In this document: positions 22,681 through 31,844 of the stretch, one piece after another
Layout: each line of letters starts with the position of its first letter
Numbering within the stretch: position 1 is the first letter of the stretch
DNA from: Mycolicibacter sp. MU0083
GTDB lineage: Bacteria; Actinomycetota; Actinomycetes; Mycobacteriales; Mycobacteriaceae
DNA length: 64,000 nucleotides
Direction of reading: 5' to 3'
Assembly (NCBI RefSeq): GCF_963378075.1
Contig: NZ_OY726394.1
Coordinates: 4,154,001-4,218,000 of the forward strand
Notes under the pieces: generated by a model
What the model was told of the DNA's origin: nothing
The model's database searches: none
Seen by the model: the letters and a program-made list of their open reading frames with translations, nothing else
Made by a program: the position numbers and the translations under genes

Positions 22681-25541
22681 ACCGTCGTCGGCTGCGGGAT
22701 CGGTGCGGTGTCGGCGGCCGGTTCGGGGGCGGGCCGGTCCTTCATCGCGAAGGTGTTCAGCGGCCACCAGAACCAGCGGCCCAACGCCGCCGCGATCGAC
22801 GGGGTCATCAGCGCCCGGACGATGAACGTGTCGACCAGCAGGCCCAGCGCGATCGCGGTGCCCAGCTGCCCGATCACCCGCAGGTCGCTGACCATCATCG
22901 ACGCCATGGTCGCGGCGAACACCACCCCGGCCGCGGTGACCACCCGGCCGGAGGCCCCCATGCCGCGGATGATCCCGGTGTTGAGGCCGGCGCCGATCTC
23001 CTCCTTGAGCCGGGAGACCAGCAGCAGGTTGTAGTCCGAGCCGACGGCCAACAGGATGATCACGGTCAGCGGCAGCACGATCCACTGCAGGCCCAGCCCC
23101 AGGATGTCCTGCCAGAGCAGCACCGACAGGCCGCAGGCCGTCCCCAGCGATGCCAGCACCGTCCCGACGATCACCAGTGAGGCCACCAGGCTGCGGGTGA
23201 TCATCAGCATGATCGAGAAGATCAGGATCAGCGTGGACAGGCCGGCGATCATCAGGTCGATCTTCACGCCGTCCTGCATGTCGCTGTACATCGAGGCGGT
23301 GCCGGCCAGCGAGACCTTGGAGCCCTCCAGCGGGGTGCCCTTGACCGCGTCGGCGACGGCTTCGTGGATGCCCTGGACGTGCTTGATGCCGTCGACGGAC
23401 GCCGGGTCGCCCTGGTGGGTGATGATGTAGCGCACCGCATGGCCGTCGGGCGAGACGAACATCTTCAGGCCGCGGATGAAGTCGGGGTTGTCGAAGACCT
23501 CCGGCGGCAGGTAGAACGAGTCGTCGTTCTTGGCCTCGTCGAAGAACTTACCCATCAGGGTCGATCCTTCGGCGTTCTCCTGCAGGTGCCGCTGGATGCC
23601 CGACATCGAGCTGTGCGTGGCCAGCATGAAGCCGCGCATCTTCTTCATCGACTCGATGGTCTTGGGGAGGTCTTCGAGCATCTGCGGCATCAGCACGTCG
23701 AGCCGGTCGATGTCCTTGACGGTGACGCCCATGTCGTCGGTCATGACGTCCACGTCGTCGAGCATGTCGAACATCGATCGCATCGCGGTACAGATCGGGA
23801 TGTCGAAACAGTGCGGTTCCCAATAGAAGTAGCTGCGCATCGGCCGGAAGAAGTCGTCGAAGTCCGACACGTGCTGGCGCACGGTCTCGATGTCGAGCTG
23901 CAGTTCGTGCATGTGCTCGGTCATGTCGTGGGTGTTGTCGACGACCTGCGCCATGATCTCGTACATGTGCTCCATGGTGGCCACGGTCCGGCCCATCTCG
24001 TCGGCCTGCTCGAGCATCGAAGCCATGGAATCGTTCATGAATTTCGCGGTCTGCAACTGACCCGAGGCCTGCATGGCGATCTGGAACGGGATGGAGCTGT
24101 GTTCGATCGGCGCGCCGAGCGGGCGGGTGATGGTCTGCACCCGGCCGATGCCGCGTTCGTGGAAGACGCTCTTGGCGATCCGGTCGATCACCAGCATGTC
24201 GGCCGGATTGCGCAGGTCACGACCGGCGTCGACCATCAGCAGTTCGGGATTCATCCGGGCCTGCGAGAAGTGCCGTTCGGCGGCGGTCTGCGCGACGTTG
24301 GCCGGGATGTCCTCCGGGGTGAAGTGCCGGTCGTTGTAGTTCGGCACGTAGGTCGCCAGCGAGACGAACCCGATCGCGGCGATAAAGGTGGTCACGACGA
24401 TCACCGGCTTGGGCCAGCGGGTCACCAGGGTGCCGACGCGTCGCCAACCCCGTTCCGAGACCTTGCGTTTGGGGTCGAAGATGCCGAATTTCGACGCCAC
24501 CACCAGCACCGCCGGTGCCAGGGTCAGGCCGGCCAGCATGGTCGCGATCAGGGCGATGGCACACGGCACACCCATGGTCTGGAAGTACGGGAGCTTGGTC
24601 GCGGTCAGGCACAGGCAGGCGCCGACGATGGTCAGGCCCGATCCGATGATGACGTGCAGCACCCCGTGATAGGCGGTGTGGAACGCGTCTTCGCGGTCCT
24701 GGCCCCGGGAGCGCGCCTCGTGATAGCGGCCGAGCAGGAAGATGAAGTAGTCGGTTCCCGCGGCGATGGTCAGCATCGTGACCATGCTGACCGCGTACGG
24801 GGTCAGGCCGATGATGTCGAGGTTGCCGGCGGTGGCCACGATGCCCTCGGCGGCATAGAGCTCGAACCGGACCAGGATCAGCGCGACGATCGCCGACTTC
24901 AACGAGCGATAGAGCACCAGCAGCATCAAGAAGATGACGCCGATGGTCACCGCCGTCATCAGTTCCATGCTGTTGTGCGCGGCGATCAGTGTGTCGGTGT
25001 TGAGCACCGTGTTGCCGGCGACGTGGGCCTGCACGCCCGGCGGTGCCGGCACCCCGTCGACGATCTTGCGCACCGCGGCCACCGATTCGTGGCTGGGTGT
25101 GGTGCCCTGGGCGCCGTCGAGGAACACCTGCACGTAGGCGGCCTTGCCGTCCGGGCTCTGCGAGCCGGCGGCGGTCAGCGGGTCGCTCCAGAAGTCCTGC
25201 ACGTTCTGCACGTGCCGGTCGGCCTTGAGCTTGGCGACGATCTCGTTGTAGTACTCGTGCGCGCTGTCGCCGAGCTTGTCGTCGCCCTCGAGCACCACCA
25301 TGGCCGTGGAGTCGGTGTCGAACTCCTCGAACTTGTGACCGATGGTCATCATGTCTTTGAACGCCGGCGCGTCCAGCGGCGCCATCGGCACCGAGTGCTT
25401 GCCGGCCACCACGGCCAGTTTCGGGGTGAACACCGTGGTTCCGACCGCGATCAGCAGCCAGAACAGGATGATCGGCACCGCCATGGTCCACAGGAAGCGG
25501 GCGAAGCGGGAGCGCGGCGGGCGCGGCAGCTGATTGCTCAT
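22677..25541 (-). CDS. MmpL family RND transporter (MmpL4/5 type)
   Basis: The 954-residue transporter has the same design as the MmpL at 3728-6652: N-terminal helix (residues 15-35), porter domain, TM2-6 with the relay motif AAGTDYFIFLLGRYHEAR, a large second periplasmic domain with long helices and a Cys pair (WEPHCFDIPIC), and TM8-12 with AVGSDYNLLLVSR. ATG at 25541 overlaps the mmpS stop codon. Both proton-relay Asp-Tyr pairs are intact, so it should be functional. The cargo is unknown; the divergent lipid dehydratase gene hints at a lipid, but only by position. Confidence 0.94.
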   Translation of the reverse strand: MSNQLPRPPRSRFARFLWTMAVPIILFWLLIAVGTTVFTPKLAVVAGKHSVPMAPLDAPAFKDMMTIGHKFEEFDTDSTAMVVLEGDDKLGDSAHEYYNEIVAKLKADRHVQNVQDFWSDPLTAAGSQSPDGKAAYVQVFLDGAQGTTPSHESVAAVRKIVDGVPAPPGVQAHVAGNTVLNTDTLIAAHNSMELMTAVTIGVIFLMLLVLYRSLKSAIVALILVRFELYAAEGIVATAGNLDIIGLTPYAVSMVTMLTIAAGTDYFIFLLGRYHEARSRGQDREDAFHTAYHGVLHVIIGSGLTIVGACLCLTATKLPYFQTMGVPCAIALIATMLAGLTLAPAVLVVASKFGIFDPKRKVSERGWRRVGTLVTRWPKPVIVVTTFIAAIGFVSLATYVPNYNDRHFTPEDIPANVAQTAAERHFSQARMNPELLMVDAGRDLRNPADMLVIDRIAKSVFHERGIGRVQTITRPLGAPIEHSSIPFQIAMQASGQLQTAKFMNDSMASMLEQADEMGRTVATMEHMYEIMAQVVDNTHDMTEHMHELQLDIETVRQHVSDFDDFFRPMRSYFYWEPHCFDIPICTAMRSMFDMLDDVDVMTDDMGVTVKDIDRLDVLMPQMLEDLPKTIESMKKMRGFMLATHSSMSGIQRHLQENAEGSTLMGKFFDEAKNDDSFYLPPEVFDNPDFIRGLKMFVSPDGHAVRYIITHQGDPASVDGIKHVQGIHEAVADAVKGTPLEGSKVSLAGTASMYSDMQDGVKIDLMIAGLSTLILIFSIMLMITRSLVASLVIVGTVLASLGTACGLSVLLWQDILGLGLQWIVLPLTVIILLAVGSDYNLLLVSRLKEEIGAGLNTGIIRGMGASGRVVTAAGVVFAATMASMMVSDLRVIGQLGTAIALGLLVDTFIVRALMTPSIAAALGRWFWWPLNTFAMKDRPAPEPAADTAPIPQPTTV

Positions 25542-25975
25542 ACGGATTTCACCAAGCAGTAGATGAAGGGCTTGTATTCGTCGATGCTGCGGTCGTCCCG
25601 GACCTTGTCGTCGACGATGACCCGGCAGCGCAGGTGGTTCATCCCGGTGTCGCCCTGCGCGACGATGTTGGCCGACATCGACGGCAGTGTGGTGACGATG
25701 GTGTGCGACCACGGCAGCGGCGCGTCCTCGACGAGGTGCGGTTGACCGTTCTCGTCGAGGAAGTTGATGTTGACGGTGCCGCCGTCGGGGGAGGTCAGCT
25801 CATAGGTGATGTATTTGGGGTTGAACGGTTTCGTCTCGTCGGCATTGGCGTCGGAGGCCTCCACCCGGACGCCGACACCGAAACTGTCCCGGACCCGCAC
25901 CACCACGTAGGAGCCCAGGGCCACCACCACGACCAGGAGCAGCGGTATCCAGAACCTCTTGACCAGTCCGAACAC
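25538..25975 (-). CDS. MmpS family membrane protein
   Basis: The 145-residue protein has one membrane helix (residues 9-26, WIPLLLVVVVALGSYVVV), then the MmpS beta domain with YITYELTSPDGG, LPWSHTI and two Cys (LRCRVIVDD, FIYCLVK). It starts with GTG preceded by the strong ribosome binding site AAGGAGA and is the first gene of mmpS-mmpL-tetR. It should be the periplasmic partner of the coupled MmpL. Confidence 0.93.
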   Translation of the reverse strand: MFGLVKRFWIPLLLVVVVALGSYVVVRVRDSFGVGVRVEASDANADETKPFNPKYITYELTSPDGGTVNINFLDENGQPHLVEDAPLPWSHTIVTTLPSMSANIVAQGDTGMNHLRCRVIVDDKVRDDRSIDEYKPFIYCLVKSV

Positions 25976-26043
25976 GCAGCGTCTCCTTCAACCGTGGGCT
26001 TCCGCGAGCGAGCAGGGGCCACCGCGCGCAGGGCCGGCCCTAG

Positions 26044-26061
26044 ACGGAACCCGGGTTCCGT
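26044..26061. promoter_or_regulatory. Perfect 18-base palindrome, candidate operator for mmpS-mmpL-tetR
   Basis: ACGGAACCCGGGTTCCGT is a perfect palindrome without spacer, 68 bases upstream of the mmpS start and 160 bases upstream of the divergent HadA/HadB gene. A perfect palindrome of this size is very unlikely by chance in the small gap and is the natural candidate operator of the TetR encoded at 22069-22680. A TAGGGT (26167-26172) further right is a likely -10 for the dehydratase gene. Confidence 0.7.
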
Positions 26062-26220
26062 AAAAGCCGGTGAGGACAGTACCGCATCACCGGCGGGCAG
26101 CAGAACGGTTCGCCGCCGCCCCGTCGGGGTCGCGCGGCAGAACCGGAGTCCGGCAAACCGGCGCGCTAGGGTACGTGGAATCGGCATCCAAACCCGCCGA
26201 TAGAACGGTTGAGTCAACTC

Positions 26221-27249
26221 ATGACCGCAGCAGAAGCCTCGGCATTGGAATCGCGGGTCGGCCACTACTACCAGATGGACGGCACCTATCTGGTGGGCCG
26301 CGAGAAGGTGCGCGAGTACGCGCGCGCCGTGCAGGACTACCACCCCGCGCACTGGGACGTCGCCGCCGCCGCCGAGATGGGCTACACCGGGCTGGTCGCG
26401 CCGTTGACGTTCACCTCGGTCCCCGGCATGAACTGCAATCGGCGCATGTTCGAGTCCGTGGTCGTCGGCTACGACACCTATATGCAGACCGAAGAGGTCT
26501 TCGAGCAGCATCGCCCGATCGTCGACGGCGACGAACTGAAGATCGACGTCGAGTTGACCTCGGTACGCCGGATCGCCGGCCGCGACCTGATCACGGTGAC
26601 CAACACCTTCACCGATACCGCCGGCGAACGGGTGCACACCCTGCACACCACCGTGGTCGGCGTGACCGCCGAGGACATCGACCCGACCGTCAAGATCGCG
26701 GTGCACAACGCGATGATGCACGACGTCAACATCCTCGACGTCGGTGAATCCGCTGCCGCCTACCAGAAGACGGTCCGCCCGGAGGGCGAGATCCGGATCT
26801 CCGACGGCGGATCGACCCGGACCCCTGCGACGCCGTCCTTCGACGACGTCAAGGTCGGTGACGTCCTGCCGGTACGCCACACCCGACTGGCCCGCGGCGA
26901 CCTGGTCAACTACGCCGGTGTCGCCGGTGACGCCAACCCCATCCACTGGGACGAGGACATCGCGAAGCTGGCCGGTCTGCCGGATGTGATCGCGCACGGC
27001 ATGCTCACCATGGGCCTCGGCGCAGGATTCGCCTCGTCCTGGACCGGAGACCCCGGTGCGGTCACCCGATACGCGGTGCGGCTGTCGGCGCCGGCCATCG
27101 TGTCCGCCAAGGAGGGCGCCGACATCGAGTTCAGCGGCAAGATCAAGTCGCTGAATCCCGAGACCCGCTCCGGTGTCATCCTGGTCGCCGCGAAGTCCGA
27201 GAACCGCAAGATCTTCGGTCTCGCCACCTTGGACGTCCGGTTCCGCTGA
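26221..27249 (+). CDS. Fused (3R)-hydroxyacyl-ACP dehydratase, HadA-like and HadB-like halves
   Basis: The 342-residue protein is two MaoC/hotdog domains in one chain. Residues 1-175 resemble mycobacterial HadA (YLVGREKVREYARAVQDYHPAHW, GYTGLVAPLTFTSV), which has the substrate tunnel but no catalytic pair. Residues 205-342 resemble HadB, with the hydratase-2 motif NYAGVAGDANPIHW containing Asp237 and His242, then AHGMLTMGLG. In the mycolate FAS-II cycle HadA and HadB are separate proteins that dehydrate 3-hydroxyacyl-ACP. Whether this fusion serves mycolate synthesis or another lipid is not clear. A TTG at 26209 is an alternative start. Confidence 0.9.
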   Translation: MTAAEASALESRVGHYYQMDGTYLVGREKVREYARAVQDYHPAHWDVAAAAEMGYTGLVAPLTFTSVPGMNCNRRMFESVVVGYDTYMQTEEVFEQHRPIVDGDELKIDVELTSVRRIAGRDLITVTNTFTDTAGERVHTLHTTVVGVTAEDIDPTVKIAVHNAMMHDVNILDVGESAAAYQKTVRPEGEIRISDGGSTRTPATPSFDDVKVGDVLPVRHTRLARGDLVNYAGVAGDANPIHWDEDIAKLAGLPDVIAHGMLTMGLGAGFASSWTGDPGAVTRYAVRLSAPAIVSAKEGADIEFSGKIKSLNPETRSGVILVAAKSENRKIFGLATLDVRFR

Positions 27250-27955
27250 CCTATCCGCAGGTCGCCACCCCCTGCGCTTGACCGCACCTGCCGCCCCACC
27301 GACATACCGGCCGGGGCGTGCCGTCGCCGTTTCCGGGATCCCGCCGACCCTGACAGGCCACCCGGACCGAGTCGGCAGTCATGCGCCAGAAAATTGACAG
27401 CAAATCTCCAGCAAACCCTGGGTAGCATCTGTCAATTGAGATGGTGACTACGAGTGCTGGTTGGTTGGCACGGGCCCGCGCGGACCGTGTTGAGTCGGCT
27501 GCCGCTCCCACCCACCACCGCACGCCCGAAACCGGCGGCGCGCACGATCGGATCGAGCCCGCCTCGACCGGCGTCGGTTTGCGGAATCCGCACTTCCGCA
27601 AGCAGATTCCGGCCGATCGCGACGAGATCGACCGATACCGTCGACGACACCGGCAGTGGCGGTGCCGCGGCTCCTAGTCCGCAACCCGCGTAAACCTGCT
27701 TGGAGACGGCGTCAAGGATGCGCCAAAAGCGCTGCCAATCAACGAAATTAGCTGACGTTACCTTGCGGCGAGGTTGATGACGGCTGCCTCACAACAGGTT
27801 TCAAGGATTTGCCGGTATCACTGTCAACTGAAGAATGTCGCACGCTGTTTACATGAGAGGAACCCGGAACAGACAACTCCGGTCTAGGGTTTGGGGTTCC
27901 GACGGCGAGTTCGAGCGTCGACGGCCAGGATGCGTGACGTTAGGAGTCACCCGAG
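27250..27955. other. Long non-coding gap with repeated CTGTCAA elements
   Basis: These 706 bases separate the dehydratase from the PPE genes. No convincing gene was found: the short reading frames (for example 27441-27677, plus strand, 78 codons) show no family features and overlap one another on both strands. The gap holds AATTGACAG (27392-27400) and its perfect reverse complement CTGTCAATT (27429-27437), a further CTGTCAA (27821-27827), a seven-base inverted repeat GGAACCC/GGGTTCC (27859-27865, 27894-27900), and GTGAC/GTCAC (27934-27938, 27946-27950) flanking the ribosome binding site of the first PPE gene. A regulatory leader or a small RNA is possible. Confidence 0.5.
27392..27437. repeat. 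Nine-base perfect inverted repeat AATTGACAG / CTGTCAATT
   Basis: The perfect arms are separated by 28 bases. TTGACA in the left arm matches a -35 element and TAGCAT (27423-27428) could be a -10, but the spacing of 23 bases is too long for an ordinary promoter. It may instead bind a regulator on two separated half-sites. Confidence 0.45.
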
Positions 27956-29218
27956 ATGGACTTTGCTGCACTCCCGCCGGAGATCAACTCCGGTCGGATG
28001 TACTCGGGAGCGGGTTCCGCTCCGCTGCTGGCGGCTGCGTCGGCATGGGACGCACTCGCCGCCGAGCTGGGGACTGCCGCATCCTCCTACGAATCGATCG
28101 TCTCAAGCCTGGCCGGGGAATGGTCCGGCCCGTCGGCGACCACCATGATCGCCGCGGTCGAGCCGTACGTGGCCTGGATGAACACCACCGCCGCGCAAGC
28201 CGAGTTCACCGCCAACCAGGCCCGGGCCGCCGCGGCCGCCTACGAAGCCGCCTTCGCCGCCACCGTGCCGCCGCCGGTGATCGCGGCCAACCGGGCGCAA
28301 TTGGCCACGCTGGTCGCCACCAACTTCCTGGGTCAGAACACCGCCGCCATCGCGGCCACCGAGATCCACTATGCGGAGATGTGGGCGCAGGACGCCGGTG
28401 CGATGTACGGCTACGCGGGATCCTCGGCGGCGGCCACCCGGCTGACGCCGTTCGGCGAACCGCCGGAGACCACCAATCCGACCGGCGCCGCCAATCAACT
28501 GGCCGCGGCCGCCCAGGCGACCGGGAACTCCGCGGGCTCCAACATCGCCCAGCAGGCCGCCCAGTTGATCCACGCGATGCCGCAGGCGCTGCAGGCGGCG
28601 ACCAACCCGGTGGGGACCGCGGCGGCGACGTCCAGCTCGTTCATCGACACCTGGAACCTGCTCTTCGCCACCCTGACCGGCCCCACCACCCCGCTCGGCT
28701 GGTCGACGATCCCCGGCGGCTGGTGGCTGGCGTTCGGGCAGCTGTACTCCTGGATCATGAACGGGATGGCCGCGTCCGCGTACTTCGCCGGCCCCAAGGC
28801 CATCAGCGGTGCCCTCATCCCGCTCGCACCGCTGGCGCTGCCGCTCCCCAATGTCGCCGGCCTGGCCAGCGCGACGGGGACGTTGGGCAGCGCGGCGTCG
28901 GTCGGCAAGCTGTCGGTGCCCGCGTCCTGGGCGGTGGCGGCACCGGCGACCAAGTTGGTCAGCATGGCGTCGTCGCTTCCGGCGACCGTGGAGGCCGCCC
29001 CGATGGCCGCGGTCGCGGGTCAAGACGCGATGTTCGGCCAGATGGCCATGGCCAGCCTGCTGGGGCGCGGTCTCGGCGGCACGGCCAACCAGACCGTCGG
29101 CTCGGCGACCCGCTCGCTGCGCAAGAGCGGCGGGGCGGACGCCTTCGGCCCCATTCCGCCCGGTGAAGCCGATCCCGCGGCGGCCACCATCATCGTGATC
29201 CCGGCCCTCGACGAGTGA
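27956..29218 (+). CDS. PPE family protein, SVP subgroup
   Basis: The 420-residue protein starts MDFAALPPEINSGRMYSG with the PPE motif at residues 7-9 and has a typical 180-residue all-helical PPE domain (WSGPS at 56-60, YEAAFAATVPP at 96-106, NFLGQNTAAI at 123-132). The C-terminal region has the SVP signature KLSVPASW (320-322 is SVP). PPE proteins pair with PE proteins and are secreted by ESX systems, then act in the outer membrane or outside. No PE gene or ESX gene is nearby, so the partner must be encoded elsewhere. AGGAG before the ATG lies in the loop of a small hairpin. Confidence 0.95.
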   Translation: MDFAALPPEINSGRMYSGAGSAPLLAAASAWDALAAELGTAASSYESIVSSLAGEWSGPSATTMIAAVEPYVAWMNTTAAQAEFTANQARAAAAAYEAAFAATVPPPVIAANRAQLATLVATNFLGQNTAAIAATEIHYAEMWAQDAGAMYGYAGSSAAATRLTPFGEPPETTNPTGAANQLAAAAQATGNSAGSNIAQQAAQLIHAMPQALQAATNPVGTAAATSSSFIDTWNLLFATLTGPTTPLGWSTIPGGWWLAFGQLYSWIMNGMAASAYFAGPKAISGALIPLAPLALPLPNVAGLASATGTLGSAASVGKLSVPASWAVAAPATKLVSMASSLPATVEAAPMAAVAGQDAMFGQMAMASLLGRGLGGTANQTVGSATRSLRKSGGADAFGPIPPGEADPAAATIIVIPALDE

Positions 29219-29287
29219 CCCGACGATGACGAAACCGCTCCCCCGCTCCGCTGCCCCCGTCGTGCGCGACCAGATAAGGGTGTCGAC

Positions 29288-30613
29288 ATGTATTTCTCGC
29301 TGATACCGCCCGAGATCAACTCGGCCAACATCTACGCCGGCCCCGGATCGGCCTCGATGATCGCCGCCGCCACGGCCTGGGGGCGCCTCGCCGGCGAATT
29401 GAGCTCCGCCGCATCGGAATACGAAGCGGTGCTGTCGTCGCTCACCGGCGAATCGTGGATCGGGCCGTCGGCCGCGGCGATGATGGCCGCCGCCCAGCCC
29501 TACATCACCTGGATGTCGACCACCGCGGCCGTCGCCGCCCAGACCGCAAGTCAGGCCCAGGCCGCCGCCACCGCCTACGAAGCGGCGCACGCGGCCACCG
29601 TGCCGCCCGAGGTCGTCACGGCCAACCGCACCCAGAACCAGATGCTGTACGCCACGAACTTCCTGGGCCAGAACCTCGCGGCGATCGCCGCCAACGAAGC
29701 CCAGTACCTGGAGATGTGGGCGCAGGACGCCGCGGCCATGCAGACCTACGCCGCGGCGGCCGCGGCGGCCACCAAGACCACCGCGTTCACCGAGCCTCCG
29801 CAGACCACCACCGGGGCCACGTCGGCCACCTCGGCGGCCTCCGCCGGGTCGGCGGCGGCCGGTTCGGGCGCCGGCTCGATCGGGGACGGCCTGAACAGCC
29901 TGCTCACCCAGTACAACGAGTTCGTCAACAACGCGCTCAACGCGATCACCGGCAATCCCAATGCCGCCAGCACCGTCGCCACACTGTTCAGCGCAATGAA
30001 AGGCCCGACGGGGCTGACCACGCCGTTCAACGACGTCTCGCTGCTGGTCAACTTCCCGATCCAGAACTTCCTCAAGTTCGGGACCCCGCTGGGCCGGGCC
30101 TTCATGGAGATCCCGGCGAGCGGGCTGGGCGCCGGGCTGCGGGGCGGACTGGGCGCCGGCCTGAGCTCGACGGTGTCGGCCACCATGTCGGAGGCGAACC
30201 TGGTGGGCAACCTGTCCGTCCCGCCGAGTTGGGCTTCGGCCAGCCCGGCGATCCGCCTGGCGGCCACCGGGGCGCCGGCCGCCGCCCTGGCCGCCGCACC
30301 GGCATCCGGGATGGCCGGTGGCCTGCTCAACCAGGCCGCGCTGGGCAGCATGGCCGGCGGGGCGCTGGGCGCCGCCCGGCCGCGGGCCGCCACCGGCGGC
30401 AGCGGGCGGATCCGGATCCAGGGCGGCAAGGCCAAGACCCCGGTCAAGCTCGACGCCGTCATCGCCAAGCTGCAGAGCCAGCCCGAAGCCGTCCAGCACT
30501 GGAACGTCGACCAGGCCGGGCTCGACGAGCTGCTCGAAGAGCTGTCCCGAAAACCCGGGGTGCACGCCGTGCACCTCAAGGGCGGCAAGAAGTCCGCGAC
30601 CCCCCACAACTGA
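29288..30613 (+). CDS. PPE family protein, SVP subgroup, with charged C-terminal extension
   Basis: The 441-residue protein starts MYFSLIPPEINSANIYAG (PPE domain residues 1-180, with WIGPS at 57-61 and NFLGQNLAAI) and has NLSVPPSW with SVP at 310-312. After a Gly/Ala-rich stretch it ends in an unusual 70-residue tail (371-441) rich in Lys, Glu and Asp (RIRIQGGKAKTPVKLD, LDELLEELSRKPG, LKGGKK). Most PPE-SVP proteins end soon after the SVP region, so this tail may be a small extra domain. It is tandem to the previous PPE gene and probably in one transcript with the SbtA-like transporter 42 bases later. Confidence 0.94.
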   Translation: MYFSLIPPEINSANIYAGPGSASMIAAATAWGRLAGELSSAASEYEAVLSSLTGESWIGPSAAAMMAAAQPYITWMSTTAAVAAQTASQAQAAATAYEAAHAATVPPEVVTANRTQNQMLYATNFLGQNLAAIAANEAQYLEMWAQDAAAMQTYAAAAAAATKTTAFTEPPQTTTGATSATSAASAGSAAAGSGAGSIGDGLNSLLTQYNEFVNNALNAITGNPNAASTVATLFSAMKGPTGLTTPFNDVSLLVNFPIQNFLKFGTPLGRAFMEIPASGLGAGLRGGLGAGLSSTVSATMSEANLVGNLSVPPSWASASPAIRLAATGAPAAALAAAPASGMAGGLLNQAALGSMAGGALGAARPRAATGGSGRIRIQGGKAKTPVKLDAVIAKLQSQPEAVQHWNVDQAGLDELLEELSRKPGVHAVHLKGGKKSATPHN

Positions 30614-30655
30614 CGCCGGTAGCCGGTCGAGCACCCCCTCGCGAAAGAGACAAAG

Positions 30656-31828
30656 ATGCTTCTCGAGTTCTGGACCAACTTCACGCACAACCTGTTCAAA
30701 CCGCTGTTGTTGTTCTTCTACTTCGGTTTCCTGCTGGCGCTGCTGAAGGTGCCGTTCGAGTTTCCGAACGCGGTCTATCAGGGCCTGACCATGTACCTGC
30801 TGATCGCCATCGGATGGCACGGTGGCGAAGAACTCGCCGGTATCGAGTTCACCCAGTTCGGCGGGATCCTCGGCTTCATCGTCACCGGTTTCGTGCTGAA
30901 CTTCCTGATCGGCTGCCTGGCCTATTACCTGTTGAAGCATCTGACCAAGATGCGCGAGATCGACCGGGCGACCGTCTCGGGCTATTACGGCTCGGATTCG
31001 GCCGGAACGTTCGCCACCTGCCTGGGTGTGCTGTCGACCGTCGGCATCGCCATCGACGCCTACATGCCGGTGATGCTGGCGATCATGGAGATCCCCGGCT
31101 GCCTGGTGGCGCTGTTCCTGGTGGCGCGACTGCGGCACAAGGGCCTGGACGCCGCCGGCAACATGCCGCACGAGCCGGGATACACCGTGCCCGCCGGCGC
31201 GATGCATGCGGTGGTGGGCGCCCCGAACGCCGCCGACTCCACCGGCCTGGCCCTCGACATGACCTCGGAGAGTCACCTGGAGGCGGACCGACCCGGCAAG
31301 GAGCGCCTGCTGAGCCCGGAGTTGCTGCGCGAGGTGTTCCTCAACCCGGGCATCTGCCTGCTGCTCGGCGGCATCGCGATCGGTTTCATCAGCGGGCTGC
31401 AGGGTTCGAAGGTCACCGGCGTCGACGACCCGGTGTTCGTGACGGCGTTCCAGGGCGCGCTGTGCCTGTTCCTGCTGGAGATGGGGCTCACCGCGGCCCG
31501 CAAGCTCAAGGACCTGAAGTCCGCCGGTCGCGGTTTCATCGTGTTCGGTGTGGTGGCGCCCAACATCTTCGCCACCATCGGGATGTTCGTGGCGCACAGC
31601 TACGCACAGCTGACCGGGGTCCACTTCGAGTTGGGTAGCTATGTGCTGTTCGCGGTGCTCTGCGGCGCCGCCTCCTACATCGCGGTGCCGGCGATCCAGC
31701 GACTGGCGATCCCCGAGGCCAGCCCCAGCCTGCCGCTGGCCGCGTCGCTGGGCCTGACGTTCTCCTATAACGTCACCATCGGTATCCCGCTCTACATCGA
31801 GATCGCCCACCTGATCTCCGGACAGTGA
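30656..31828 (+). CDS. SbtA-like sodium-dependent bicarbonate transporter
   Basis: The 390-residue protein has about ten membrane helices in two halves (residues 15-165 and 225-385) joined by a hydrophilic loop (170-220). It matches the SbtA/DUF897 family: FLLALLKVPFEFPNAVYQGLTMYLL near the start, GYYGSDSAGTFATCLG, and LPLAASLGLTFSYNVTIGIPLY near the end. In cyanobacteria SbtA imports HCO3- with Na+; other members are less studied. Following two PPE genes, which in some mycobacteria mediate small-solute uptake across the outer membrane, it suggests a nutrient-uptake unit. That link is inference from adjacency. Confidence 0.85.
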   Translation: MLLEFWTNFTHNLFKPLLLFFYFGFLLALLKVPFEFPNAVYQGLTMYLLIAIGWHGGEELAGIEFTQFGGILGFIVTGFVLNFLIGCLAYYLLKHLTKMREIDRATVSGYYGSDSAGTFATCLGVLSTVGIAIDAYMPVMLAIMEIPGCLVALFLVARLRHKGLDAAGNMPHEPGYTVPAGAMHAVVGAPNAADSTGLALDMTSESHLEADRPGKERLLSPELLREVFLNPGICLLLGGIAIGFISGLQGSKVTGVDDPVFVTAFQGALCLFLLEMGLTAARKLKDLKSAGRGFIVFGVVAPNIFATIGMFVAHSYAQLTGVHFELGSYVLFAVLCGAASYIAVPAIQRLAIPEASPSLPLAASLGLTFSYNVTIGIPLYIEIAHLISGQ

Positions 31829-31844
31829 CGAGAGGCTGCGCACC

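Noticed and set aside
27441..27677. 78-codon forward frame in the long gap
   Set aside because: No ribosome binding site, no motif and frames of equal length on the other strand; kept only as part of the non-coding description.
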